From positions 186,001-250,000 of the forward strand of contig JASNZF010000002.1 in the NCBI GenBank assembly GCA_048499805.1: 64,000 nt of DNA. The letters are read 5' to 3'. Positions within the stretch are counted from its first letter, which is position 1, and each line of letters starts with the position of its first letter. Of this stretch, positions 52,862-61,431 are shown piece by piece. The position numbers and the translations under genes were made by a program. The DNA comes from JAWXBA01 sp048499805 (GTDB lineage: Bacteria > Gemmatimonadota > Gemmatimonadetes > Gemmatimonadales > GWC2-71-9). The notes beneath the pieces are model-generated. The model saw only the letters and a program-made list of their open reading frames with translations. It made no database searches and was not told the DNA's origin.

Positions 52862-53578
52862 CTAGCGTCGCGCGGTGTCGATGAGGTGCCGCATCCGCCC
52901 CACCGCCTCGGACATTCCGGTCAGGATGGCCCGGCTCATGATGCTGTGCCCGATGTTCAGTTCCTCGAGCAGTGGCAGGGCGGCGACCGGCTGGACATTG
53001 CGGTAGGTCAGGCCGTGCCCGGCGTGGACCGCCAGCCCGAGTCCGGCGGCATGGTCCACGGCCTCACGCAGCTGGTCGAGGGCGTGATCGTCGGCCTCCC
53101 AGGTGTGGGCGTAGCGTCCCGTGTGCAACTCGATGGCCGGGACCCCCAGGTCCTTGGCCGCGTCAATGGTCGCGAGGTCGGGGTCGATGAAGAGGCTGAC
53201 CCGCGTGCCGACCTCGTCCAGGGCACGAATCGTGGCCCGGAGCCGCGGATCCCGGCGCGAGAGGTCGAGTCCCCCCTCGGTGGTCACCTCTTCGCGGCGC
53301 TCCGGGACGACGGTCGCCTGGAACGGCCGGATCGCCACGACCCGCTGGAGCACCTCGGGGTCGAGGGCGAGTTCGACGTTGAGCACCGTGGTGACGGAGG
53401 CGGCGAGCCGGTCGAGATCGTGGTCCTGGATGTGCCGCCGGTCCTCCCGCAGATGGATGGTGATGCCATCGGCGCCGGCCGCCTCGGCGAGCCGGGCGGC
53501 CTCGACCGGGTCGGGCTCATCGGTGCGCCGGGCCTCGCGGAGGGTGGCCACATGGTCGACGTTCACGTACAGTCGCAT
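52862..53578 (-). CDS. pdxJ: Pyridoxine 5'-phosphate synthase
   Basis: A 238-residue TIM-barrel enzyme closing the ring of vitamin B6 from DXP and 3-amino-2-oxopropyl phosphate. 'MRLYVNVDHVATLREARRT', 'AAGADGITIHLREDRRHIQDHD', 'TVVPERREEVTTEGGLDL' (catalytic Glu) and 'LAVHAGHGLTYRNV' are conserved. ATG 53578 gives the family start; an ATG at 53587 is two bases from GGGGAG and less likely. First gene of the operon down to ispE. Confidence 0.95.
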   Translation of the reverse strand: MRLYVNVDHVATLREARRTDEPDPVEAARLAEAAGADGITIHLREDRRHIQDHDLDRLAASVTTVLNVELALDPEVLQRVVAIRPFQATVVPERREEVTTEGGLDLSRRDPRLRATIRALDEVGTRVSLFIDPDLATIDAAKDLGVPAIELHTGRYAHTWEADDHALDQLREAVDHAAGLGLAVHAGHGLTYRNVQPVAALPLLEELNIGHSIMSRAILTGMSEAVGRMRHLIDTARR

Positions 53579-53652
53579 CGGTGTCATTGCTCCCCGGATT
53601 CCCCCCTCGTTAGCTTCCGGCAGCTGGCTTCCCATGGAAGAAAGGTGCCCCC

Positions 53653-54117
53653 ATGAACCGCGTGCTGCCCACCATCGCCCTGCTCCTGGCCGCCGCCTGC
53701 GGCGGCAGTCGCGCGATGCCCCTGGTCGACGCCGGGTCGCCCGGCGCCCCGGTCCTTTCCGCCACCGACGTCGTCACCGAGTTCATGCAGTCGGTCGCTG
53801 ACAGCAACCTGACCCGCATGGGGCAGCTCTGGGGCACCGCCCGGGGACCCGCCGCGGTCACGGGGGAACCGGCCCGCTGGCGGGAGCACGTCGTGGTCAT
53901 GCAGCTCTACCTCAGGGGTGGTACCTCCCGGGTGATCGGGAACGTGGCCACCATGGGCTCCGCCGATCGTCGGGACATCACCATCGAACTGGATCGCGGC
54001 GGCTGCACCAAGCAGGTGCCGTTCACCGTCCTGCGCCAGGCCAGCGGCGCCTGGCTGGTCACCAACGTGGACATCAGCCAGGCCGGGAACCCCGCGCGCC
54101 CCTGTGGCGTTTCCTAA
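53653..54117 (+). CDS. Small lipoprotein, NTF2/DUF4878-like
   Basis: A 154-residue exported protein with lipobox 'LLLAAAC' (Cys16). The mature part has an NTF2-like pattern: 'VVTEFMQSVADSNLTRMGQLWGTARGPAA', then strands 'VVVMQLYLRGGTSRVIGN' and 'GAWLVTNVDIS'. Function unknown. Divergent from pdxJ; its 3' end overlaps the convergent epimerase by 4 bp. Confidence 0.72.
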   Translation: MNRVLPTIALLLAAACGGSRAMPLVDAGSPGAPVLSATDVVTEFMQSVADSNLTRMGQLWGTARGPAAVTGEPARWREHVVVMQLYLRGGTSRVIGNVATMGSADRRDITIELDRGGCTKQVPFTVLRQASGAWLVTNVDISQAGNPARPCGVS

Positions 54118-54512
54118 TACTGGGTGAGCTCATAGAGGATCCCCGCCGTCGCCTTGGGGTGGACGAAGGCGATGCGCCGTCCGCCGGCGCCGGTGCGGGG
54201 GAGTTCATCGATGAGCTGGTAGCCGGCCTCGCGGCACCGGGCCAGCGCGGCGTCGAGGTCCGGCACGCGAAAGCAGAGATGATGGATTCCCGGGCCGCGC
54301 CGGGCGAGGTACCGCCCGATCGGGGAGTCGGGGTCCGCGGGCTCCAGGAGCTCGACCAGGGTGTCCCCCAGCTCGAGTCCCACGATGGTCGCCCCGTCGG
54401 CCTGCTCGGGCTCGTGGGGGACCAGCTGGAGGATGTCGCGATAGAACGGCAGCGCCGCGGCGATGCTGGGCACGGCGACACCAACGTGGGCAATCCGGGC
54501 GTCCGGGGGCAT
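54114..54512 (-). CDS. mce: Methylmalonyl-CoA epimerase
   Basis: A 132-residue vicinal-oxygen-chelate metalloenzyme interconverting (R)- and (S)-methylmalonyl-CoA in propionate or odd-chain metabolism. Metal ligands are visible as His in 'IAHVGVAV', His in 'GIHHLCFRV' and the C-terminal Glu in 'LYELTQY'; '.LELGDTLVELLEP' and 'FVHPKATAG' fit the family. No mutase is nearby. ATG 54512 gives family length; GTG 54575 would add 21 residues. Confidence 0.9.
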   Translation of the reverse strand: MPPDARIAHVGVAVPSIAAALPFYRDILQLVPHEPEQADGATIVGLELGDTLVELLEPADPDSPIGRYLARRGPGIHHLCFRVPDLDAALARCREAGYQLIDELPRTGAGGRRIAFVHPKATAGILYELTQY

Positions 54513-54604
54513 GGGCGAATCCGGTGGCTGGTCCAGGGTACGGCATTCACGCACGGTCGCCTCGGCGGCCGACACTACTGCAAGTTAATGGAAAGGATTG
54601 TGGA

Positions 54605-54940
54605 ATGAGCACCACCGGGAGCACCATCGCAGTGACCGACGACAACTTCGCGACGGAGGTCGAGCAGGGCCAGGGCCTGATCCTGGTCGACTTCTGGGCG
54701 GAATGGTGCGGACCCTGCAAGATGATCGCGCCAACCCTGGACCAGTTGGCGACTGAATACGCGGGCTCGGTGACGATCGCCAAGCTCGACGTCGACGCGA
54801 ACCAGCGCACCTCGATGCGGTTCAACGTCCGGTCGATCCCGTCGCTGCTGTTCTTTAAGGACGGGAAGCACGTGGACACGGTCGTGGGCCTGGTGCCCAA
54901 GACCACCCTGGCGGACCGCATCCAGAAGCACCTGGGGTGA
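54605..54940 (+). CDS. trxA: Thioredoxin
   Basis: A 111-residue thioredoxin with active site 'WAEWCGPCKMIAP' and cis-Pro in 'VRSIPSLLFFKDGK'. Cytoplasmic disulfide reductant. GGAAAGG lies about six bases from ATG 54605. First gene of a + strand chain of overlapping genes; its stop overlaps rsmI's GTG. Confidence 0.97.
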   Translation: MSTTGSTIAVTDDNFATEVEQGQGLILVDFWAEWCGPCKMIAPTLDQLATEYAGSVTIAKLDVDANQRTSMRFNVRSIPSLLFFKDGKHVDTVVGLVPKTTLADRIQKHLG

Positions 54941-55773
54941 CGCCGGGGACGCTCTACGTCGTGGCGACGCCGCTGGGGCATCTCGGCGACCTCTCGCCCC
55001 GCGCGGCAGAGCTGCTCCGGACCGTGCCGGTCGTGGCCGCCGAGGATACCCGGCGCACCCGCAACCTCCTCTCGCACCTGGGGGCCAGCCCGCGGCTGAT
55101 CAGCTACCACGGGCACTCTGACCCCCGGCGCCTCACGGCCCTCCTGGAGATCCTCCAGGAGGGCCGCGACGTTGCGCTGGTGTCCGATGCCGGGACGCCG
55201 CTGATCAGCGACCCGGGTGCCGAACTGGTGCACGCGGTGCGGGCGGTGGGGATCCCCGTCGTCCCCGTTCCCGGGCCATCCGCGGTGGCGGCCGTTCTCT
55301 CCGCTGCCGGCCTGCCCGCCGACCGCTACCTCTTCCTCGGCTTCCTTCCCCGGAAGGGTGCCGAGCGGCGCCGGTTGCTGGAGCGGGTCGCGGCAGAAGA
55401 GTGGACCACGGTGCTCTTCGAGTCTCCCAACCGGCTCGTGAGCCTCCTCGCCGACCTCGCGACGGTCGCCGGTGGAGAGCGGGAGGCCGTGGTGGCGCGC
55501 GAGGTCACCAAGCTCCACGAGGAGTTCCGGTCGGGGAACCTCGAGGCGCTCCTGGCCCACTTTGGGGATGCCGAGGTCCGGGGCGAGATTACGGTCGCCC
55601 TGCGCGGCACCGGGCAACCTCCAGCCACCCCCGATCGTAGTGAGGAGGCGGGCGCACTGGCGACCCGATTGCTGGCAGACGGTCATTCGCGGAAGGAGAC
55701 GGTGCAGATGGTGGTGGAGGCGCTGGACCTGCCACGGAACGAGGCCTATCGGCTGGTCATGGCCCTGCCATGA
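54937..55773 (+). CDS. rsmI: 16S rRNA (cytidine-1402-2'-O)-methyltransferase
   Basis: A 278-residue tetrapyrrole-methylase-fold enzyme modifying C1402 with RsmH. 'LYVVATPLGHLGDLSPRAAELL', 'VVAAEDTRRTRNLLSHLG', 'ALVSDAGTPLISDPGAELV' and 'FLGFLPRKGAERR' are hallmark motifs. GTG 54937 overlaps trxA; stop overlaps the DUF4159 ATG. Confidence 0.95.
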   Translation: MTPGTLYVVATPLGHLGDLSPRAAELLRTVPVVAAEDTRRTRNLLSHLGASPRLISYHGHSDPRRLTALLEILQEGRDVALVSDAGTPLISDPGAELVHAVRAVGIPVVPVPGPSAVAAVLSAAGLPADRYLFLGFLPRKGAERRRLLERVAAEEWTTVLFESPNRLVSLLADLATVAGGEREAVVAREVTKLHEEFRSGNLEALLAHFGDAEVRGEITVALRGTGQPPATPDRSEEAGALATRLLADGHSRKETVQMVVEALDLPRNEAYRLVMALP

Positions 55774-56435
55774 CGCGCTGGCTGGCCACGCTCGTGGTCC
55801 CGTTGCTCCTGGCGGTGCCGGCCCCGTCACCGGTGCTGCCACCAACGATCGGCCGCCTCCACTACGACGGCGGCGGCGACTGGTACGCCAACCCCTCGAG
55901 CCTGCCCAACCTGCTGACGGCAATCCGGGAACGCACGGTCCTGCCCACCGCCTCCAGGGAGGTGGTCGTCCGCCTGGGCGAGGCGGTCCTGTGGGACCTG
56001 CCGTACCTCTACATGACCGGCCACGGCAACGTCCTGTTCTCCGACACCGAGGTGGCCACCCTGCGCCGGTACCTGGAGCAGGGCGGGTTCCTGCATGTCG
56101 ACGACAACTACGGCATGGACGCCTCGATCCGCCGGGAACTGGCGCGGGTCTTTCCGGAGACCCCGTTGGAGGAGGTGCCGCTCAGCCACCCGGTGTACAA
56201 CCTCGTCTACGCCTTTCCCGCCGGCATCCCCAAGATCCACGAGCACGATGGCAAGCCGGCCCAGGGACTCGGGATCTTCCTGGGGGAGCGCCTCGTGGTC
56301 TTCTACAGCTACGAGACCGACCTCGGCGACGGCTGGGAGGATCCGGACGTCCACGGTGATCCGCCGGAGGTTCGCGAGCGGGCGCTTCGGATGGGAGTCA
56401 ACCTCTTTGCCTACGCGGTCGGGAGCAGCCGGTGA
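55770..56435 (+). CDS. Exported DUF4159 protein
   Basis: A 221-residue periplasmic protein: signal peptide to about 18, then the DUF4159 domain ('IGRLHYDGGGDWYANPSSLPNLL', 'LPYLYMTGHGNVLFSD', 'GGFLHVDDNYGMDASIRRELARVFPE', 'IFLGERLVVFYSYETDLGDGWED'). The Asp-rich motifs suggest a glutamine-amidotransferase-like or metal site. DUF4159 genes usually sit with MoxR/BatA-type modules; function unknown. ATGA/GTGA overlaps on both sides. Confidence 0.88.
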   Translation: MTRWLATLVVPLLLAVPAPSPVLPPTIGRLHYDGGGDWYANPSSLPNLLTAIRERTVLPTASREVVVRLGEAVLWDLPYLYMTGHGNVLFSDTEVATLRRYLEQGGFLHVDDNYGMDASIRRELARVFPETPLEEVPLSHPVYNLVYAFPAGIPKIHEHDGKPAQGLGIFLGERLVVFYSYETDLGDGWEDPDVHGDPPEVRERALRMGVNLFAYAVGSSR

Positions 56436-59400
56436 GCGCGGGAGGAACCCGAGCCGCGCTGGAGCGCCTGGCCGGTCCCCTGCGCCGGGCGACGCTCCAG
56501 TCGGCGGGCCTCGGCGCAATCGGCGGCGCCTTGATGGTGATGGGCCTCTCGGCTTGGCTGGTGCGACTTGGGTTCGTGGAGGCGCCCGCGTGGGTGCTCG
56601 CCACCTGGGTGGCGGTCGGAGTGGCCGCGGTGGTGCCGTTGCTGGTGATTCGCCGCGAACTACGCGCGGTCGCCCCCGGGCCCCTGGCCCGGCGACTCGA
56701 ACACCGGGGCGCCTTTCGGGCCGGCGCCATCCAGTTGCTGCTGGACGCTCCGGCCGACGGCGTCAGTGCCAGCCTGATGGGTGCCGCGGACCAGCTCCAG
56801 GCGCGGGCCCTCGATACCGCGGGGCAGGAGGCGCTGCTCGATGACCGGCAGCGGCTCGGGCGCCGGGTCCTTGGCGCGGTCACGGCCCTGGTCGCGGGTG
56901 GCGTCCTGCTTGCCACCGCACGCCCCCTGAGCGGCACTGCCGCCATGCTCTGGCGACCCGACCTGGCGTGGGGCGCGCTCGTCGCTCCGTTGGAGCTGGC
57001 GGCTTCGGAGGCGTCGGTGGAGCGGGGGGATTCGGTCCAGCTGACCTTCCGTGCCCCGGGACGGCGCGAGGCCGTGCTCTGGACCCGGGCGCCGGGGGAG
57101 AGCTGGGCGCCCCGAGCGGTTCGCCTTGATTCCCTGGGTCGCGGCGGCGAGCAGCTCGGACCGTTGACCGGCGACCTGCACGCGCGGCTGACCGCAGGTG
57201 GCCGGAGCTCGGACACCGTCACGGTTGCCGTGCGGCTTCCCGCGTTCCTCGGCTCGCTGGTCGTGACCGCCCACTACCCCTCCTACATCGGCATCGATCC
57301 GGAACCGGTCCCCCTGGGGGGCGACACGCTGCTGCTTCCCGAGGGGACTCGCCTCACGACCGAGGGCCGGGCCACCAGTAGCCTGGCCGCAGCCGCCTGG
57401 GAAGGGCCGGGCGGGCGGGCCGAGCTGCGCGTCGCGGGCGATCGCTTCGAGGGGGAGTTCCAGCCAGCCACGACCGGGGCCTGGACCCTGGCGTTGCGCA
57501 CGGCGGCGGGCAGCCAGGTCGGCAGCGCCGGGACGGAACTCACGGTGCGCCTGGTTCCCGACCTGCCGCCAGTCATCGAGCTGCCGGTTCCCGGGATGGA
57601 CACGGTCGAGACGATCGGGCCGGCGCTCGCCCTGCTGGTGGATGCCAGGGACGACCATGGATTGCGTCGGCTGGTCCTGGAGAGTCGGCGGAGCGGAATG
57701 CCGCTGCGGGTCGTACCGCTGGAGTTGCCGGAGGCGGGGTCCGACCGGGCCCTGCTCGGGCTGTCGATTGACCTCGCCGCCGAGGGGCTCGCCCCGGGTG
57801 ACACCCTCTGGTACCAGGTCGTGGGCACCGACAATGCGCCGCAACCGCAGCGGGGCGCCTCGCGACCGATGCTGCTGATTGTCCCCACCCGGTCGGAGTT
57901 GCGGGATGCCCAGCTCGAGGCGACTCGCGATGCCGCCCAGGAACTCGCATCCCTGGCGGAGCAGGGCCGGGCGCTGGCGCAAGCCACGGAGGATCTGGCC
58001 CGGACCCGGCCACGCCCGGGGGACGCCCAGCGTCCCGGGGAGTCGCCGCTGGGCCTCGACGAGGCGCGACGGGCCGAGGAAGTCGCCCGTTCGCAGGAGG
58101 CCCTGAACGACGAGGTGCAGGGCCTCGAGGAGTCGCTCCGGGAGCTGGAGCGGGCCGCGGAGGCGGCGGGGATCGCCGACTCGGCGTTCAACCGGCGCAT
58201 GGAGGAGATCCGGGAGGAGCTTGCCCGTGCGTTGTCGCCGGAGTTGCGGGAGAAGCTCACCGCCTTGCAGGACGCGCTGGCCAAGCTGGACGCGCCCGCC
58301 GCCCGGGAGGCGCTCCAGGAACTGAGCGAGGCCCAACGCCAGATGCGGGAGGCCCTGGAGCGGAGCCAGGAGCTCTTCGAGCGGGCGGCCCTCGAGGGCG
58401 AGATGGCGGCCCTTGCCCAGGAGGCCCGTGAGGTCGCCGAGGCCCAGCAGGCCTGGGCCGAGCGGATGGCGGGAACGGACAGCGCCAGGGCCGCCGCCGA
58501 GGAGCGTGCCCTGGCGCAGCGCGCGGATTCGCTCGCCGCGGACCTCACGCGGACCGCCCGTGAGATGCAGAGCAGCGCCGCGCAGCAGCAAATGCAGGAC
58601 GCCGCGGAGGCGGCCCAGTCGGCGGCGGAGCAGATGCGGAAGGCGGCCCAGTCGGCTGCACAGGGGCAGCGCCAGCAGGCAGGGCAGCAGGGGCGACAAG
58701 CCGCCAGCCAGATGGGCCAGGTGCAGGAACAGGTGGAGGACGCGCGGGGGCAGCAGCAGGAGGAATGGCAGGCGGAGGTGGTGCAGGCGCTGGATCAGGC
58801 GCTGCTGGAGACGACGCGATTGGCCGCACGGCAACTGACCCTGGCACAGGGCTTCCGCAGCGGCCAGCCGGCGGCGACCCTGCGTGCCGAGCAGGCGGCG
58901 GTGGAGGAGGGGGCGCGGCAGCTGATCGAGCAGGTGATGGCGGCGGGGGACAAGAACGCCCTGGTCCCTCCCCAGATCGCCGGCGCCCTGGCTGCGGCCC
59001 GCCAGCAGATGGGGTTGGCGCGGGACGCGATCTCGACCGCCAACCTGAACATGCGCGAGGGTGGCGAGCGGGCGGGCGAGGCGGTCGACGCCCTCAATGC
59101 CGCGGCGTTCATGCTGCTGCGGGCCCGCGGCAATGTGTCGAGCTCGTCGTCGGGATCGGGGATGGCCGAGGCGATGGAGCAGATGGCCCAGATGGCGCAG
59201 CAGCAGGGCGGACTCGGCCAGGAATCGGCCTCCCTGCTCCCGATGATGGGCAGCCCCGGTGCGGGGCAGCGCCTCGAGGAGCTGGCGGCGCGCCAGCGGC
59301 AGTTGTCGCGCGAGCTCGATCGGCTGCGGGCCGAGACCGACGCCGGATCGGCGGAGGAATTCGCCCGCGAGGCCCGCGAGCTGGCGCGCGAAATGGAGGC

Positions 59401-59686
59401 GGGACGACTCGATCCCGCCACGATCGCCCGGCAGGAGCGGCTCTTCCGGCGAATGCTCGATGCCGGGCGGACGCTGCAGGGCGAGGAAGAGGACGAGCGG
59501 AAGGAACGGGAAAGCGAGACCGCGCTCGACCGGGAGGCGCAGCTGCCCGCCGCGCTCCGTCGGCGGCTGCAGGATGCCACCGGGCGGGTCCGGCTCCCGA
59601 GCTGGGAGGAGCTGCAGCGCTACTCGCCGGAGGAGCGTCGACTGGTGGCCGACTACTTCCGGCGACTGACCGGTGGCCGGCCGTGA
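56432..59686 (+). CDS. Large DUF4175-type membrane protein with long coiled coil
   Basis: A 1084-residue protein. Two membrane helices at about 27-45 and 50-72 and one near 148-168 precede a periplasmic part with beta domains ('TAHYPSYIGIDPEPVPLGGDTLLLPEGTRL', 'LPPVIELPVPGMDTVETIGPALALLVDARDDHGLRRLVLES'). Residues 485-1084 are almost wholly helical, rich in Glu, Arg, Ala and Gln (about 690-760 poly-Gln/Ala), a very long coiled coil. Similar DUF4175 proteins follow DUF4159 in BatA-like operons. Role unknown. Confidence 0.82.
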   Translation: MSAGGTRAALERLAGPLRRATLQSAGLGAIGGALMVMGLSAWLVRLGFVEAPAWVLATWVAVGVAAVVPLLVIRRELRAVAPGPLARRLEHRGAFRAGAIQLLLDAPADGVSASLMGAADQLQARALDTAGQEALLDDRQRLGRRVLGAVTALVAGGVLLATARPLSGTAAMLWRPDLAWGALVAPLELAASEASVERGDSVQLTFRAPGRREAVLWTRAPGESWAPRAVRLDSLGRGGEQLGPLTGDLHARLTAGGRSSDTVTVAVRLPAFLGSLVVTAHYPSYIGIDPEPVPLGGDTLLLPEGTRLTTEGRATSSLAAAAWEGPGGRAELRVAGDRFEGEFQPATTGAWTLALRTAAGSQVGSAGTELTVRLVPDLPPVIELPVPGMDTVETIGPALALLVDARDDHGLRRLVLESRRSGMPLRVVPLELPEAGSDRALLGLSIDLAAEGLAPGDTLWYQVVGTDNAPQPQRGASRPMLLIVPTRSELRDAQLEATRDAAQELASLAEQGRALAQATEDLARTRPRPGDAQRPGESPLGLDEARRAEEVARSQEALNDEVQGLEESLRELERAAEAAGIADSAFNRRMEEIREELARALSPELREKLTALQDALAKLDAPAAREALQELSEAQRQMREALERSQELFERAALEGEMAALAQEAREVAEAQQAWAERMAGTDSARAAAEERALAQRADSLAADLTRTAREMQSSAAQQQMQDAAEAAQSAAEQMRKAAQSAAQGQRQQAGQQGRQAASQMGQVQEQVEDARGQQQEEWQAEVVQALDQALLETTRLAARQLTLAQGFRSGQPAATLRAEQAAVEEGARQLIEQVMAAGDKNALVPPQIAGALAAARQQMGLARDAISTANLNMREGGERAGEAVDALNAAAFMLLRARGNVSSSSSGSGMAEAMEQMAQMAQQQGGLGQESASLLPMMGSPGAGQRLEELAARQRQLSRELDRLRAETDAGSAEEFAREARELAREMEAGRLDPATIARQERLFRRMLDAGRTLQGEEEDERKERESETALDREAQLPAALRRRLQDATGRVRLPSWEELQRYSPEERRLVADYFRRLTGGRP

Positions 59687-61431
59687 GCCGCGCCTGGCTA
59701 ATGCTCGCCGTGGCCATCCTCGCGGGGCCGGTATCGCCGGTGCTGTCGCAGGGGACGCCCCAGCGCACGCTCGCGGCGCGCGCCTTCGACCTGGAGCGCA
59801 GCGGCAATTATGCCGGCGCGGTGGCGGCGTACCGGACCCTGCTCGCCGAGGATCCGGTGCTGGTCTCGGCGCTGCTCGGACTCGAGCGTTCGCTCACGGC
59901 ACTCTCTCGGCTCGAGGAAATGGCACCGGAGGTCGGCCGGGTCCTGGCCGTTGCGAGCCCGCCTGCTGCCGCTTTCGCGGTGGCGGTGCGGGTCTGGACG
60001 GCGGCCAGGCAACCAGACAGCACCCGGGTCGTGGTGGACCGATGGGCGGCGGCTGAACCCGGGAGCGAGGCGCCATGGCGGGAGTGGGGTTATGCCGTCT
60101 CCAGCCAGCGGGACCTGGATCTGGCGCGGGAGGTCCTCCTGGCCGGCAGGGGCCGGCTCGGCCATCCCGGGGCCCTTGCCGCGGAGCTGGCACAGCTGGC
60201 GTCGCTGCAGGAAGACTATCCGACCGCAGTCGCGGAGTGGGTGCTGGCGCTCCGGGCCGCGCCGGCCCAGCGGGAGGTTGCCGAGGCCCAGCTCGGCCAG
60301 GCCCCACCCGCCAAGCGTCCGGAGGTCATCGCGCGCCTCGCCACCTCGGGAGAGCCGGCCGCGGTCCGGGTGGCTGCGGTCCTGACGGCCCGGTGGGGAG
60401 ACCCCGTGCGAGGCTTCGAGCTCCTCAAGGGTGCGCTCTCCCGCAGCGGCGATGCCCAGATCGATGAGTTGGTCCACTTCCAGGCGGAAGTGAGCGGGCT
60501 GCTCACCCCCGCCGGCCGGCACGCCTCCGGGCGTGCGCTCGAGGCGCTGGGGGTCCTCCACGATGGTGAAGCCGCGACCCGCTATTGGCTGGAAGCGGCA
60601 CAGGCCTTCAGCGATGCCGGCGAGGCGGAGGCTGCGCGGCGCGCTCTGGGCCGGCTCGCGGGTGGGGCAGGGGTGCCCGGGGAGGTCGCCAGCCGGGCCA
60701 CCATCACCCTGGTGGGGGTGCTGATCGAGGAGGGACGGATGCCCGAGGCGGACCGACAGTTCGCTGCGCTGCAGGGCAGCCTGAGTGTGGACGACCGGGA
60801 GACGCTGGCTCGGAGGATGGCCCATGGCTGGATCCAGGTCGGCAACCTCGATCGTGCCGCCCAGGCCATCGCGGCAGACAGCTCGGTGGATGGACTGGAC
60901 CTGGCGGGCCGGATCCAGCTCTACCGGGGCGACCTGGTCGGTGCGACCGACCTGCTCAAGGCGGCGGGACCGTTTGCCGGTTCCCGACCCGAGGCAAGCT
61001 CCCGGGTGAGTCACCTCGCCCTGCTTCAGGTACTGGGAGCTGACAGTTCGGTGGAACTGGGCGCCGCCATGCTCGCCCTGGCGCGCGGTGACACTGCCGC
61101 GGCCGCCGTGCAACTCGAGGCCGCCGGTCGCGGGCGCCCGGCGCTCGAGGGAGGGGCGGAACTGGCCCTGCTGGCGGGTCGCCTGCATGCGGCCACCGGC
61201 CGCCGCGCGGATGCGGAGCGACTGCTGGCCGCGGCCGCGGCCAGCGATGCCCCCGCCGCCGCGGCGGCGGCAAGCCTGGACCTGGCGCGCATCCTCGCTG
61301 GGGCAGGCCGGCGGGAAGAGGCGCTCAGCCGTCTCGAGTCGCTGATCCTGGCGTGGCCAGGGAGTGCGGTGGCTCCCGACGCCCGGCGACTGCTGGAGAG
61401 CCTGCGCGGCGCCGTGCCGGGGGCGCCGTGA
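59683..61431 (+). CDS. Exported TPR-repeat protein
   Basis: A 582-residue secreted helical-repeat protein: signal peptide (to about 24, 'PVLSQG'), then some ten to twelve TPR-like hairpins ('AARAFDLERSGNYAGAVAAYRTLLAEDPV', 'AAQAFSDAGEAEAARRALGRLA', 'ASLDLARILAGAGRREEALSRLESLILAWPGS'). A periplasmic scaffold partner for its operon neighbours is likely. GTG 59683 overlaps the previous stop. Confidence 0.82.
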   Translation: MSRAWLMLAVAILAGPVSPVLSQGTPQRTLAARAFDLERSGNYAGAVAAYRTLLAEDPVLVSALLGLERSLTALSRLEEMAPEVGRVLAVASPPAAAFAVAVRVWTAARQPDSTRVVVDRWAAAEPGSEAPWREWGYAVSSQRDLDLAREVLLAGRGRLGHPGALAAELAQLASLQEDYPTAVAEWVLALRAAPAQREVAEAQLGQAPPAKRPEVIARLATSGEPAAVRVAAVLTARWGDPVRGFELLKGALSRSGDAQIDELVHFQAEVSGLLTPAGRHASGRALEALGVLHDGEAATRYWLEAAQAFSDAGEAEAARRALGRLAGGAGVPGEVASRATITLVGVLIEEGRMPEADRQFAALQGSLSVDDRETLARRMAHGWIQVGNLDRAAQAIAADSSVDGLDLAGRIQLYRGDLVGATDLLKAAGPFAGSRPEASSRVSHLALLQVLGADSSVELGAAMLALARGDTAAAAVQLEAAGRGRPALEGGAELALLAGRLHAATGRRADAERLLAAAAASDAPAAAAAASLDLARILAGAGRREEALSRLESLILAWPGSAVAPDARRLLESLRGAVPGAP